Position numbers and translations under genes: made by a program. Source: Macrocybe gigantea (Eukaryota; Basidiomycota; Agaricomycetes; Agaricales; Callistosporiaceae). From it: 64,000 nucleotides of DNA. The number at the start of each line of letters is the position of its first letter. Position 1 is the first letter of the stretch. Shown one piece after another: positions 10,467-22,574 of the stretch. The stretch spans positions 1-64,000 of the forward strand of contig SJRY01000212.1 in NCBI GenBank assembly GCA_011319805.1. The letters are read 5' to 3'. The notes under the pieces were generated by a model that made no database searches, had not been told where the DNA came from, and saw only the letters and a program-made list of their open reading frames with translations.

Positions 10467-11030
10467 CTACGAAAACGCTTCAAGATTGTTCTGCGCACCT
10501 GCGACCTTTTCGTGTATCACCTCTTGCTTATCGTTATCTGGATTGACCCGAATGACACGCGTAACGTTAGGATTACGTATGAGAATGGGCCATTCAAGCG
10601 TGTTCCAAACGCCCTCCTTCCTCCAAGTCGTTCCACTAGTGTTGCTCGGCAAGAGAACGAAAGCGTCGAGGGATGTAAGGAGAGCCATAGCCGTCGAGGT
10701 CCTCAGCCAAAACTCGCGGTTTCCCTCCCACTGGTCGGCGAGGCGACGATCTACCCAAAAATGCTCGTGGGTTAACAGGCCATGTTTCTGGCCGTACTCC
10801 TCCGCCAATATTTCCCAGCCTAGGCCGAAACCCGTGAAAAACAAGGATTTTCCTGCGAGGTAGGAGCGATTGTACATGTGATTCATGATGTCCTCAACGC
10901 TAGGAAGTGGAGGGGCGATCGCTGGCTCTGAAAACCGTGTTGTCTCGCCGATGGTCAGCGCCTTTTGGGATGGTGCGGCTATGACGGACGCCGCGATTGA
11001 AACAATCAAGCACTGCGATACTAGGAACAT
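10467..11030 (-). CDS. Secreted hypothetical protein
   Basis: The frame is open from 11153, but the Met at 11030 starts a good signal peptide (MFLVSQCLIVSIAASVIAAP), so I place the start there, giving 187 residues. The mature part contains SLFFTGFGLGWEIL, HEHFWVDRRL, DAFVLLPSNTSG and WNTLEWPILIRN with two or more N-glycosylation sequons and no cysteine framework. I recall similar uncharacterised secreted proteins in other Agaricomycetes but cannot name a domain. Single exon. Extracellular location is supported by the leader; function is unknown. Confidence 0.6.
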   Translation of the reverse strand: MFLVSQCLIVSIAASVIAAPSQKALTIGETTRFSEPAIAPPLPSVEDIMNHMYNRSYLAGKSLFFTGFGLGWEILAEEYGQKHGLLTHEHFWVDRRLADQWEGNREFWLRTSTAMALLTSLDAFVLLPSNTSGTTWRKEGVWNTLEWPILIRNPNVTRVIRVNPDNDKQEVIHEKVAGAQNNLEAFS

Positions 11031-11510
11031 CGGGCGAAAGGAGTTTCGTAGTATAGACACTTGAGACGAAGCGTAAGTATACGAAAAACAAAGTCGCAAA
11101 AAGCGTACGTGTTCGATTGAGAACGAGAAGGAAGCAGACCCTCCAACCTTCAAGCCTCTTCGGTTCCCAAGATGAAATAGTTTTTCCCTTTAAGGAACCT
11201 TGGTTGAAATCCTTCGTCCAAAATATATATACTCAACGGCTACCACTCCAGCATGTGCCGTCCTCAAAATTCCTATCAGCTTTTACCTACCCGTGTTGAC
11301 TTGCTCGTCTTGGTGTCACGGGTATCTTCCCAAGGTTTCGTGAGTGCGTGGAATCTCAAAGTAATGCGGAAATGCAGCCTTGAATTCTATCCAGTCAACC
11401 TCGATCCTAGTCAATAACGAAACTCAGGCTTGGCCTGCTCGGTGTCAGCCACCCGACCATGGTATGATGCACCGACTCTTCTTGACACTTGCCCACGACC
11501 CTCCTTCTCA

Positions 11511-13908
11511 ATGGGTCTTTTCGCTCTTATAAAGGCGAACAATTCGAAATACCAGGCGTCTGCCCATTCATACGGCCAAGACCCGTATACTTCCGTCCCG
11601 AGCGACAAATCCCGAAGGCGCAGTGCTCCTCCCCTGCGGAATGCAGGCTCTGACAAGCGGGTACACGCTTTCAACGATGAGGGTGGCAGTGCGATGCCAG
11701 AGCGGAGTCCGTCCAGATCCGAATCTTCCAACATGCTGCGTCGCGGGTCACATTATCGGAGCGCGAGCGCAGGACAGGCAGTACGCAACGACAGACACCA
11801 ATCAGGAGGCTCCCGTTCACGCAAGAACAGCAGCTCAGACTTCACTACAACTCTGCACCGTAGCCGTTCTGCGTCGCATCAACCCATTTCGCGTACGGTC
11901 TCTGGTCGAGGGGTCACAGTGCAACCAAAGTCCATCTTGCGGACAAGGACAACGTCTGCAGGACCCAGGACCCTGCCAGGGCCGCCAAAAGCCCTCTACA
12001 TTCCTCCTCGCGACGCTTTGCTTCGGACGTTGGCCGTTCTCTTGGACCATGCGTTGATGCCGGCCGACATCTTGGATTACATTGAATGTCACCCCCAGCT
12101 CGGGCGCAAGACTCAAGACGATTTGGATGTCGATCCTTCCCTCTTCGAGGCCATGTCGTCTTCAATCTTCGCCGTCGATGCTCTGGGACACCCATTGCAC
12201 TTGCAGCTCGAGTCTTTACCAAGGGTCATCGTCAGTTGCGTCGAGGAAATCTGCACGCGCGTCAAGGACAGCCATCACTCACAAGTCAACATGGCTTCCC
12301 CGGTCCAATCCCTGTTATACTCCACCTTCTCGCGTCGAAACTCACGTCCCTCGCAGTGCTCTCTCAACCACTTGCAGACGATATCCACCTCACGGCGCTC
12401 GGACTCTAGCTTGATTGCAACTATTCCCACAAGCGAGATTGCCTTCCTCCTCGACGCATATCTGTCATCCATCTTGCCAGAGTCTTCCCTTCACTTTGAA
12501 CTGCTCGACGCCTTGTGGTTCTGTTGTGTTGATCCAGCCTGTGACAGACCACCACAGGGAGGTTGTCGATTTATGGATGCCCCTGCCATTGACCTTGCAA
12601 AGACATTGCTGCTCCTATTCTCAACGTCGTCGCGGGCCCTCCATCTGGCAGTCTATCTCCTAACATTTATGGCTAACGCAGGGGCTGGGTTCGGTGGCGC
12701 AATATCGAAAGAGGAGAATGACATCGAGCATCTCTTATCAAATCTTTTCATTCGCTGGATCTTTGGTTCTCGCTCCCGTACTATCCCTCCCTTGACACCT
12801 GATGATTCGTGCGGCACTGCCATATCCGATCACCATCGACTCGTCCTCCAGTGGTTATTGAAGAACTGGGGTCAGATCTGCGGAGCTTTGTTCCAGGATG
12901 CACCGGAGAATGGCTCGGCAGATAACGAAACGAGGAGCGAGGTGAAGATTGAGATGGTAGCGTCCAATTCGTCGGTCAATCAACCTGGTGTTCATGCGAA
13001 GATGTCCCATCCTCGTCATGGATCCCGCGACGACCCAACATCGTCCAAGGTAGAGAACACGGCGTCGAGCTCGTCTTCTGACCAGGCTCAGCCTTCAAAA
13101 ACCAACGCGTCAACCCAACGACAGAATGGCGCTGCGCGCCGCACATCCCAGATTCCGCGGCCGGTTGTGCGATCGTCCACCAAGGCAGCCACGTCAGAAC
13201 TTGCATCTGGCCGACTTCGATCCTGTTCGATGAAATCGGACGGTGAGGCTGGTCGACAACATTTGCAGAGCATCTCAGATACTTTCGACTGCGCCCTCAA
13301 TGCTGATCGCGAGGGCAATGATGAAGAACGAGATCCCGCGCGTGAGTAATTTTTCTCCATAATTTATCGGCTCTTGTTGACGACATTACCTAGTCGAAGA
13401 ACGTCTCATGGACGTCTCCTTTCCAGATGGAATGATGAGCCTTCCGACATGCGTTGAGAGACTGAGCGAAGAAGTCAACAAAACTGATAACAGGGTCACT
13501 GATGCCACTGCGTCGAAGGATTCCTCCCGCCGAACATCCATTAACAGAACAGATTCCAGCTCTTCCGCGTCGTCGACATCAGCATCTATCATTTCTGACT
13601 ACATGTACAACGATGCGCAACATTCACAAACGCCAACGTCCTCAGCGTCCGAAATTGACGCAAGTGAAACGAAACCACACCCCCTCCCGAATAGCACTGC
13701 GAGTTTAGAGCTCCGCCTCTCTCAAGCGCGCTTCCGCATCCTGTCGTTGGAAAGAGACTTAAAAACCAGCGAAGACACTGCCAAGCGGGCGATCAAGGAG
13801 TCGTTCAAGGATCGAGAACGGGTGATGAAGCTGGAAAAGAGGGTGTGGGAGCTGGAGGATGAGCTGGACTGTGCACATCGAAAACTCCGCCAGGGGCAGC
13901 AGGCGTAG
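11511..13908 (+). CDS. Large Ser/Arg-rich protein with C-terminal coiled coil, unknown function
   Basis: Exons 11511-13341 and 13394-13908 give 781 residues from MGLFALIKAN; the intron has GTGAGT and CTAG ends and joins frames exactly. The frame extends upstream to 11430, but MGLF is the better context start. Residues 1-160 are basic, Ser/Arg-rich and probably disordered, with many RRxS-type phosphosites. Residues 165-470 look globular and helical (LLRTLAVLLDHALMPADIL, FELLDALWFCCVDPA, IDLAKTLLLLFSTSSRALHL). Then comes a Ser/Thr-rich linker and a clear heptad coiled coil near the end (ARFRILSLERDLKTSEDTA). The helical core weakly recalls RhoGAP-like folds, but no arginine finger is evident. 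I do not recognise the gene; a cytoskeletal or polarity scaffold would be a guess. Confidence 0.75.
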
Positions 13909-14010
13909 ACGTAGCTATATCACATTAAGGCATGCCTTACCGAGATCGACGAGTACTGCTCGAGTTCTGTGTGGAAAACAGTGTCTCGTATACATAAGAG
14001 AGATAGCATA

Positions 14011-14828
14011 TCATTGTTCCAATTGAACGCCGGCGGTCCTCATCAAGTCGGCCACCTCGACGTGATCCTCGGTGTGCTGCATGCGGGACGCAAAGCTGCA
14101 ATGATTGCCTGGAGGAAGTTCACGGTGAGAATACCAACACGTGAGATGCATCGATGCATCGCTGCATACCGGGCCCAAAGACAAACTCTCCGCCGAGTTG
14201 AGAGATGTTGCCTTGTTTGCCGATCAAGAAAGGGTGTTTCAGCGGTCCTCTCTGTATAAAACTTGAGTGCTAAACGCGCAAAAAGCATACATGGAATGCA
14301 CCCAGATGCTGAGCATGACGTTGGACAAAAAGCCCGAGCTCAGATAGCTTCGTTTCTGCTGTCCGACGGGGGTCCTGTCGAGCGTCTCAATGTCCATGCC
14401 AAGGGCGTTGTAGAGCTTTCGTGTGGGGTCCGCATAGATTGGACCGCGGAAGCCAGTGATTTCTGAGAAACATTACCAACGAGAATTTCCCTGCAAAAGC
14501 GACGCACCAGAGTAAGCCTTGATCGGGTTCCATTCGCCACAACCTATGATGACGAGCTTGACGCCAGCGCTCTCCAGCTTTTCGCTGGGAACTTTTGACA
14601 ATTCGCCAACGTATGCCTGGCAGCTCTACGACGTTACGTTCAGCATGCCATCAAGACAAGCAGAGCTACGTATTACTCCGCAGAAGAAATGACCTGAGAA
14701 CGAAGAGTTGTCAGTCCATACAAAGCGGGGTTGGAGCTGTAATATTCACGAATGAAAACGACGACCGTCTTTTGCTCTTCGAAAATGGAACCGAATTTGA
14801 TTGATTGGCCTGTCTGATTTAAAACGTA
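14011..14828 (-). CDS. PRXL2/AhpC-TSA_2-type thioredoxin-fold oxidoreductase (5' end unresolved)
   Basis: Redox enzyme of the peroxiredoxin-like 2 group common in fungi. Reading on the minus strand with short introns gives KFGSIFEEQKTVVVFIRHFF, then CGSC (the CxxC active-site pair), AYVGELSKVP, GVKLVIIGCGEW, RGPIYADPTRKLYNALGMD, RSYLSSGFLSNVMLSIW, then HPFLIGKQGNISQLGGEFVF and finally ASRMQHTEDHVEVADLMRTA before the stop at 14011. Introns separate these blocks (for example one ends just before the CGSC exon). I could not place the first 20-30 residues: no Met in a suitable frame is joined by a clear splice site upstream of 14828, so the 5' exon is missing from this call or decayed. Confidence 0.75.
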
Positions 14829-15192
14829 CAGTGTTTACCGCTCAAAACCGACAACTCCTACGGTCAAAACTCGAGGACTTTATAACATCTCGTAACCTCT
14901 CTCATTCCACATAAAACACATCCATTCGCACTCGTAAATAGTCAACCTTCAATGTTATCTCATCCAATTTTAACGAAAGTCGAGTACAAAATTTTGCGAT
15001 GTTGCAAAAGTGAATTTGGGGCGGAGTTTGTCGGAGTTGCCTTATTTGGTATATTATATAATACGGCAGCGCGGCTAGTTTACCATGACGCCAATGCTCA
15101 TCATCACCAGCGGCCCACAACGCCTGTGCGATTTGTATTTCTTCACAGCATGTTCAGCCGCGCGGCCAGTCAAGCCTTTCCTGACATTTGTT
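14829..15192. other. Spacer between PRXL2-like gene and transposase gene
   Basis: AT-richer spacer that probably contains the unresolved first exon and promoter of the PRXL2-like gene and the 3' end of the DDE transposon. I looked for a terminal inverted repeat against 18170-18420 and found only weak similarity (AGTTGCC-type), not enough to call an element end. Confidence 0.4.
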
Positions 15193-18156
15193 TTAGATAT
15201 TCCTTCCACTTGTTGTAGAACAGTAGAAATCCCTGAGCTACTTACCTATATGCATCCATGTACCTCCAGGTCTTGCGAAAAAATGCTCGGATCGTCTTAA
15301 CGGGGCAATCATCAAGAATTTCTGGGATAATGCACTTCGCGGTGGGAAAGGATCCATCCGATGCATTCCGAAAACCTGTCAACAATGGCAGGTGTGTGAA
15401 AAAGATAAACACGGACCCACAACACTCACGCGCTTTGGCCCATCCCCAGTACATCTCTATCGGGTTCAACTCGCAATGAAATTTGGGCAAGAAGTAGCAC
15501 AAATGCCCAGCTCGTTCAATGACAATCTGTAAGAGTGGCTTTTCATCCTTGAAATCTTGTTGGTTGGCTAACATCTTGCGCATGCAGCAAGTCACTATTG
15601 TTGATTCACCAATGAGGTCGTTTTGCATCTCGGCTGGTTCTTCACCGTTGTCTGCTGCGGCGAGTGCTTCACGATGTAAACGATCTCTCGCCTCACTTGA
15701 AAGTTTACAGATCTTGCACTCTCCCACAACCTTACCACTATTTGCAGTTTGAAGGACCTCGATCAAGCCGCGCTCTTCCAGAACACGTCGCATTCCTTTC
15801 GGTTGCCCACGACGTTCATAGTCAGGGTGATCTGGGGGGAGGTTCTCGGGAAAGTTCATGGACTGCAGCTTTCCGCGGAGCTCTGGATTCGGATTATCCA
15901 TGGGTATGTAGGTGTCGTGCATTTTTCGTTGACGACCGCCGGGCGCTACATTCATTTCTTTAGCATTTAGGGCATCCTTTGCAAAAGCACCATGGGCCGA
16001 CGATTGATCGAAGACGAATTCAGCGACCGCGCCGGGATACATCACTTCAAAAAGCTTTATCGCGTCTTTGATCTTCAATTACATGAAGTGAGTATGACAC
16101 ATTATTAGGGAATCAGAGACTAACCTGGTCAATCAAATTCTCATTTGTCCAGAAACCATCATGGTTTTTACCTGGATATATGATTCGGCGAGCATCGGTA
16201 GACGAAAGTCGCTGACCATCCGGTAGGGCAGCATTTTGTGCTTGCTGAATCTCGGACAGTGCGAGACGTCCAGATTGTTCAACAATGAAATCAGAAACAT
16301 GGACCGCTCTTCCCTGCCCCTTCTTTCGAAGAGGCATCTGACCATCACGAACATAGATACGGCGCCGCAATTCATTAGCACGAAAAATGGATTCATCATG
16401 AAAGATCGGAACGTGAAGCTGGTCGCCTGGTCCCAAGTCTGGTTCAATTGGATCCAGGCCTTCATCGGTGTAAATGCGACGCAGTCTATCTCCCAGTCAA
16501 TGTCCAATTGCCATTGGATTTTAGTGTTTTCTTACCTGTCTCTTTTAGCGATCATATCCAAAAACTTCTTTCGATATTCAACAACATCGTCGCGCTCATG
16601 CCCGTCAATATAAATGCCCTTTTTTGCTTCTTTCAGTTCATAGCCAAGTTTTGCAAGCCATCGACGTGCCGCCCCTTCTGAAATTTTTTGACCACCGGCG
16701 TCAAGACCTAACGAAGGCAGTATTACATTGTTCACTTGATTCCGAAGCAAGATAGGTGTTATCTGCTGCAAGGTAAGTAATTTCGCATCCAAAACAAATG
16801 TATTCTGACCTCTCCATCTGCCAGGACAGTTAGATATCGACGTACAGCCTGGGCAATGCGTTCATTATTCAGAAGTGAAGGGTGAGCATGATGCTTTCCA
16901 CAGTTCATTGGAGGAAGCGTTCGAAAGCAAGCAATATAGCGATACAAGGACCGAATTTTTCGTGCCATGTAAGGTCCTTTTCCAATGGCACTGGCAATTG
17001 TTAAGCTCGCTTTGATCATAGGTGCCTTTATTCTCGGATTCTGCTTGTATCGCTCCCATAACTCGATGAACTGCTTGACAGCATTGAGATTAAACAATGA
17101 GGTGAGTGATTTGAACTTTTTTGCATAGTTGATAAGTCGTTTAATACAATCGAGGACTGAGACAGAGTCCGGCGCATCGTCATCGTCTTCTGTCATGTTC
17201 AAATACCCAGCGGCATCGGTTTCCTGCAAGCTGGTGATCATGGTATCTGTTGGCATTGCCTGCGGTGGGTCCAGCTCGGGCTGGTTTGCATCGAGCGATT
17301 CTGTAAGGGGCTCACGTTCTGACCAAGATGAGAGCGGGGATGGTGAAAGCTCGGGCCCAGGCCCTTCTGTAGAGTGCGAGTCCATGATGACCTCAGTGTC
17401 AGATGCAGGTGTGGATATGTCCACAATCTCGATTTCAGGATCCATAAGCTGACTCGGATGTGGCTCTGCAGGAACCTCTTCAACCTCGGGGCCCAACGTT
17501 ACCACCCGACTTGATGCTCCCCTCTGATGAGCTGCTCCTTGTTGGAAGTAAGATGTTATCTTCGCATTACCCTTTGCAGCTTGATATAGATTTCGTTCTC
17601 GCAGGTATGTTTGTGTTCGACCAGCCCCGGTGTATGTTGGCATTGCACGCTTCGGCAGCTTGGTGGGTTGACCACTCTATCCGTCGTGATAATCTAATCA
17701 GTGGCTCTGTACTCCAGACATTCAGACACTTACAGAACTAGGGATCCCCAACCAAAATCTATGTGCCGAGATTGCAGCTAACCTTGCACATTTTTCTGCA
17801 TAGTCTGTGGGTTCCTCTGCAGTGAAACTCTTGAGGATTTCTTCATTGCCCCTGTCACTTGGGCGCTTTGCCCCAACTTGAACGACCACTTTATCATTGT
17901 CTGATTCTGTTTCCTCATCTGACTCCTCACTGCTATCCAACGAACCATCCACCACCTTGTCTTCATCAACTAGACTGAACGACAGATTATTCACAGATTC
18001 ATGATCAGAATCGTTCTCGGGACCATCAAAATCGGGCTCGTAGTTTGGATCCATGGCAATTTCAAGCAGGTCCTCGATGACTCCTGTACTGAAGTGCTTG
18101 GTTCTCGAGGCACGTTGCCTCTTCGCCTGACTTCTCTTCTTCTTCGGACGTGCCAT
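15193..18156 (-). CDS. Multi-exon DDE transposase of a basidiomycete DNA transposon
   Basis: Transposase-like gene read leftward from ATG 18156 (MARPKKKRSQAKRQR) to TAA 15193. An acidic N-terminal exon and a second exon (17643 to about 16800) are followed by a helix-rich DNA-binding part ending GYELKEAKKGIYIDGHERD. The catalytic part carries the three acidic positions: Asp in IFHDESIF, Asp in EFVFDQSSAHGAF, Glu in HCELNPIEMYWGWAK. A Cys-rich insert (GECKICK ... TCCMRKM) lies before the last one. At least five GT-AG introns join all blocks with no stop in the reading frame, so the gene may be functional. I know this as a frequent Agaricomycete DDE endonuclease family distantly like Tc1/mariner. 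Terminal inverted repeats were not found by eye. Confidence 0.8.
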
Positions 18157-18478
18157 TTGTGATTCTGCGGACACTTATAATTTTTTGTTTTTGATCTCCC
18201 AAAAGTGAATGATTACATAATACAGCCAATTTTTCGAAAATGCAGAATTACGCTAATCAGACCATGTTTCTGTCCTAAATTTCAATCTGTGGTCTTTCGG
18301 GCAAAAATTGAGGTCCCCACAGAGGTGCCGCGTCTAAGTGGTTGACACTGTATAAATCGGCAACTTGAGCGACAGCGCTTCGAGTTGGAATGCGTTCGAG
18401 TCTGGGGTTCATTTGATGAATTACGTAATGACGTAGATGACTGCATTTAGTAAAGACGGATTCGCCAACATTCTTTCG

Positions 18479-18486
18479 TATAAAAA
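18479..18486 (+). promoter_or_regulatory. TATA box of the CFEM protein gene
   Basis: TATAAAAA lies 68 bp before the CFEM start codon, followed about 30 bp later by a pyrimidine/purine switch typical of a fungal transcription start (CCGAACCACTCC-like region). Confidence 0.6.
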
Positions 18487-18546
18487 CCCAAGCATGTCCC
18501 ATCGAACCACTCCTGAGAAAAAGGTTCCCCCTCTTTCAGAACCATC

Positions 18547-19246
18547 ATGATCCCTGCCAGAAACGCTCTCCTCGCTCTCCTCGCTGGCGCTCTCGCTGTC
18601 TCCGCTCAATCTGCCTCTGGCTCTGCCACCACCGAGGCCACGAGCTCTGCTTCTGGCTCTGGATCTGCTCCAATCCCGTCAGGCACCGCAGGCATCAGCC
18701 CATGCATCCTCCAGTGCGTCACCCAGGCTGCTTCCCAGGGTGGATGCTCTAGCTTGTAACGGCATTTCTTTATGATTCGATGGACACGGCTGATACACAG
18801 ACAACCAGCGCCGATTTGACCTGCGTTTGTACGTCCGAGGCATTCCAAAATGCGGCACGCGACTGCTTGCAGACCACATGCACTCCGGAAGAGGTCCAGG
18901 CTGCTCTTCAGCTGCAACAGCAGCAGTGTGCTGCCGGTATGGCTTCTATGGCTTTCTATGTCATTCCACCGCTGACAGGCTTCATTCAGTGAGCGGTGCC
19001 CTTTCTAGCTCCGGATCTGCCCCCGCAACCTCTGCAGCCACTTCTGCTGCTTCTTCCACCCCCACTGCGCCTACCTCCGGCAGTACTACCCGTCTTGTGT
19101 CTTCGGGTGCCTCGTCATCTGGCCTCGCCTCGTCCTCCACCTCCACTGGTGCACCCAACCCCAGTGGTAGCAGCGCTGCAGGTCATATCGAAGCATATGG
19201 CTTCCTTACCGCTTTCTTCGCCGGTCTTTTGGGCTTTGCTCTTTAA
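18547..19246 (+). CDS. CFEM-domain GPI-anchored cell-surface protein
   Basis: Exons 18547-18755, 18809-18936 and 18990-19246 give exactly 197 residues. The N-terminus (MIPARNALLALLAGALAVSA) is a signal peptide. The CFEM domain follows, with eight cysteines in the usual order: ISPCILQCVTQAA, GGCSS, DLTCVCTSEAF, ARDCLQTTCTP and a final Cys in QQQC. The rest is a Ser/Thr/Pro-rich stalk ending in a hydrophobic tail (GFLTAFFAGLLGFAL), the layout of a GPI anchor signal. CFEM proteins bind haem or act at the wall surface in fungi; which applies here cannot be seen. The usual haem-coordinating Asp position is occupied by the D of ADLTC. A TATA box lies 68 bp upstream. Confidence 0.92.
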
Positions 19247-20424
19247 TCCTAAAAAGCAGATACATTCTGGACTGTTTGTGACTTGTTGCCCTTTTCGTCA
19301 TACGATCGTTTTATGACCCAGGTGTTCAGGACTATGTAGTTAAGATTAATGCGACGCTTGAAAGAAACGATCATTCGGCCTTTATCATTTCCGAACGCTC
19401 CATACTTGCTCATCCGATTTGTGCGTCTGATAGAACGAAATACTGTTCTGGCGGCCATCCGGTTTGCAACAACGTTAAAGATGTCTCTGACTATTGCGTC
19501 TAATCTGCTTGTATATCACGAAGGCCTTATCAGTCCAGCGAGCAGAACCATGCCGTTCTAGTTCACCAGCTCTGAAGACGTGCGATTTGCTCCAAGTGAA
19601 TAACGCGCTTGAAAGGGTGTCAAATTCGGGCAATTGTTTCCGACGTCTTCCGGCATCAAATGCCATCTCTGAAGGATTTCGAGCTTGGTCGATCGTCTCG
19701 CTGACCTGTCCAAACCAATTGTCGAGTCCTGACATGAAGCAAGGTAATCCAAGAGCCGAATCGGAGGCATATTTTTCTTTATCTACTTGCAGAACCCAAA
19801 ACTCTTACGTCCATTTACCAGGAGTCTATAGATTACGGCGGCTTATTCTTTCTCTACTCACAAAATGGTTCAAATCTCGGGGAATGGGAAAGTGACTTGG
19901 TTCGACGTCAACCTCGAGTACCGACCGTATTAATACAACTGACGTCCAGTTTATCCTCTAGCCTTGACGTGATCAGTGATCCACCATGGAAGCTTGAAGG
20001 ACCTCCTTTATGATGTGGGCGCCGGCGATGTGGAGGCCATCAAAGTCGAAACTCCTTCGATGTCTATCATTTCAAGCTGCTGTTATTCAACGGTCGCCAA
20101 GGGCAATGAATAGAAAGAGTTTTTTCAGCGAGTAGCTTGTTCTGGTCACAGACACCATTGAAATTTCGACGATCTGTCCGAATGGTAGCGTCAAGACGTG
20201 GATAAGAGCGGGAGCGTGAGCGAAGGCATTTAAAACCATCAATGTGGGAGAAATACAGCAGCGACTACAGGAACAACGATTTTCCGGGCAATGATCACAT
20301 CCCACCACGTCAGATGCAACAACTTCATAGGAGAACGCATAGCACAGCACAGGGGACCCGTACTGTGTAGAAGTTAATCTAGGCATGGTTTCATGATTAC
20401 CGAACATGCCAATAATACCTCAGA
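19247..20424. other. Intergenic region, no recognised gene
   Basis: About 1.2 kb. One minus-strand frame at 19475-19735 (86 residues, containing LDNWFGQVSETIDQA and WTDKAFVIYKQI) has protein-like composition but no family I recognise and no clear start or splice context. A second minus frame at 20087-20407 is Cys-rich but lies directly downstream of the Kre9-like stop and is probably its 3' untranslated region. Confidence 0.4.
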
Positions 20425-20918
20425 TCAGGGATAGATTGCGAATCGACCGCTTGATCCTAAGACTTGATCCCAGTTGCTGCCACAGATGTCCGAAGTCGAC
20501 ATGTCATAAAACGAGATGTGTGCAGCAAACTCACGAAATGTTAACCGCATACAAGACGTAGTCATCGCTATCGAACACCAGAACTGAGAGTCGGTGTACC
20601 GACAGTTACAGCATCTACGCACCTCGGCTTTAGCGTGGCGGGCAGAGTAATCCGGATCGCCTGGGGCTTAGGGTCGATTACACCAAAATTTGCCTTCAAA
20701 TCGAAGGAGGTCGATATATTCATCAGGAACAGGTTCCACGTCGGAGGGTCACTGAAACTGTTCGTCCACGTAACATCAGTCATGGTGCCAACATGGGGAT
20801 TGGTGGGAGGTTGAAGGACAACTGCATCAACAATGACAGCTGGAATGGCAAATAGGCTAAAGAGAGTGAGTATTGGTGCAATATAGAGCGCGATGGCTCA
20901 CAAGGGAAGGAACCTCAT
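20425..20918 (-). CDS. Small secreted Kre9/Knh1-like protein, copy 1
   Basis: Start at 20918 encodes MRFLP, then a short intron (GTGAGC to TTTAG) joins to FLFAIPAVIVDA, completing a signal peptide. The mature part matches the N-terminal Kre9/Knh1-like Ig-type module: PPTNPHVGTMTDVTWTN, DPPTWNLFLMN, then after introns DDYVLYAVNIS and a tail ending GSSGRFAIYP. About 105 residues, with no GPI tail, so secreted rather than anchored. Kre9-type modules occur in proteins of beta-glucan and wall assembly; the role of this stand-alone module is unknown. A homologue with the same first-intron position lies at 52213-52760. Confidence 0.72.
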
Positions 20919-22574
20919 AGTAGAGGCACAGAATGCGATGGAGTTCGTGGCCCAGGAGACGGCGGAATTATGCCAACATGAAGGTGAAATTTCGGATTAG
21001 ATTGACAAGCAATTCCTTGGCCTCCTACTCTAGGAGCCGCCATATTTCACATGTTCGGACGTTTGTTGCATTCGACTTTAGCGCCAATCAGAAGGAAAAA
21101 GGTCTTCGCTCAAGCGCTGACATAAGCTCTGAGGCTGAGGTTGAGCTCAAACGCACTTCGAACTGCGAGTCACAAGTGTCGCCAACTTCTTCGGCCATGG
21201 AATGCTTAACCTCTTCTATCCTATCTGATCGGACATGCACTACAATTAACAAAGCTGTTCTTTGTTCTCCGTGAAACTCACGAATGGTTTGATGAACTTT
21301 TTTTTCTGGAGCTCGAGTTATATTTCCTTTAGGTCAGAATGTGAAAACAGTGTCCAGTATCATTGACGTCCACCTTTTCTCTGCATCCTTTACCTCTTAC
21401 CTTTTGGATGTAATATCGAACGTACAACCTTCAGGTCGAAGTCACGTGCGATTCTTATTGTCTTCGTCGATAGACAAGGAATGGAATGGCCGTGGTGAGC
21501 CCGCTTTTTGTATACATTTTGACGTGTGTTCTGTCTCGACAGATAGGCAGGACTGGCCACTGAAGAAGTGGATGTTTGCTCCGAGCACAAATACAATAAG
21601 CAGTGATTTCCAACGCCGATTCACAATAATGATACTGAAAATAGACTGCGGTGTATCATTTCAGGAGTCAAGCTTCACGATGTGGCATGCTTTTTGTCAA
21701 GGCATCTATAAATGTCGTCTCATACAGTCCTGAGACGACACCTGAGCGGTTGTTATCCTGCCATACCGCCTTTTTACAGGCCGATTCACTCCTTACATTT
21801 CATCTACGACTTCTCTTCAAATGGACGTGTTCCCGACCATGTTTATTTCTTTTGAAAGCTCAGACGTCACGGCGCCAGCAACCTCTTCTCATGACGTTGA
21901 CGAGTCCATCGCCATTGCCGACTCTGAAAGGAATGGCTCTGGCTCGTACTTATACTGTATAATCGCTTGAAAGGGAAGCACGTAAGTCTGTATCATGATA
22001 TTATCTGTGCAATTAAGAGACTAGACTCGACAAATTACTCTAGTTCCACGCACCCATTCTCTATCCAAATGCCTCTGAGACGCCTGAAACAACCATTCCA
22101 GACATACCTTCCATATAATCCTCTCTTGATTGTATCCTTATGTCCTTCCACCTTTTCGTGACATTGTACAGATTTTTCTCTCACTTCGCTACCACGTCTC
22201 ATGATCCTCACGCACCACCACTACTTATACTCCGCTTCGTTCATATAGTACTGTTCAGACTGCCGGGCCGTCTTCGAGCCTCCTGTGTTTCTCAGATATC
22301 TTTTCTTTCAAACTTGAATTGTACTGTTGCAGCACTATCAGAATCATGATGAGGACTCCTGTTCACAATCTTTTTGAGCTCCTCAGCTTTTACGGCAAAG
22401 CCTCCAATCATTGTCATGCCACGAACGAGGAAAATCGAAACAGCTATCGGCAGTCTCTATAGCCCAAATAAATTACATATCATAGGCGGCATAGTCAGTA
22501 CAAGAACATCGAGTCAACAATTACATGATCACGTATTGAGAAAGCGCAGACCATGAAATACGAAATCGATTGCG
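20919..22574. other. 1.65 kb region with no recognised gene
   Basis: AT-richer than its neighbours and with only short, mutually overlapping frames. A 49-residue plus-strand frame at about 21821-21970 (acidic, Ser/Asp-rich, FISFESSDVTAPATSSHD) is the most protein-like but has no match I recognise. It could be decayed gene sequence between the secreted protein and the laccase remnant. Confidence 0.4.

Noticed and set aside
14950..18420. Possible terminal inverted repeats of the DDE transposon (AGTTGCC ... ATTT on both sides).
   Set aside because: Only scattered short matches; not enough to define element ends by eye.
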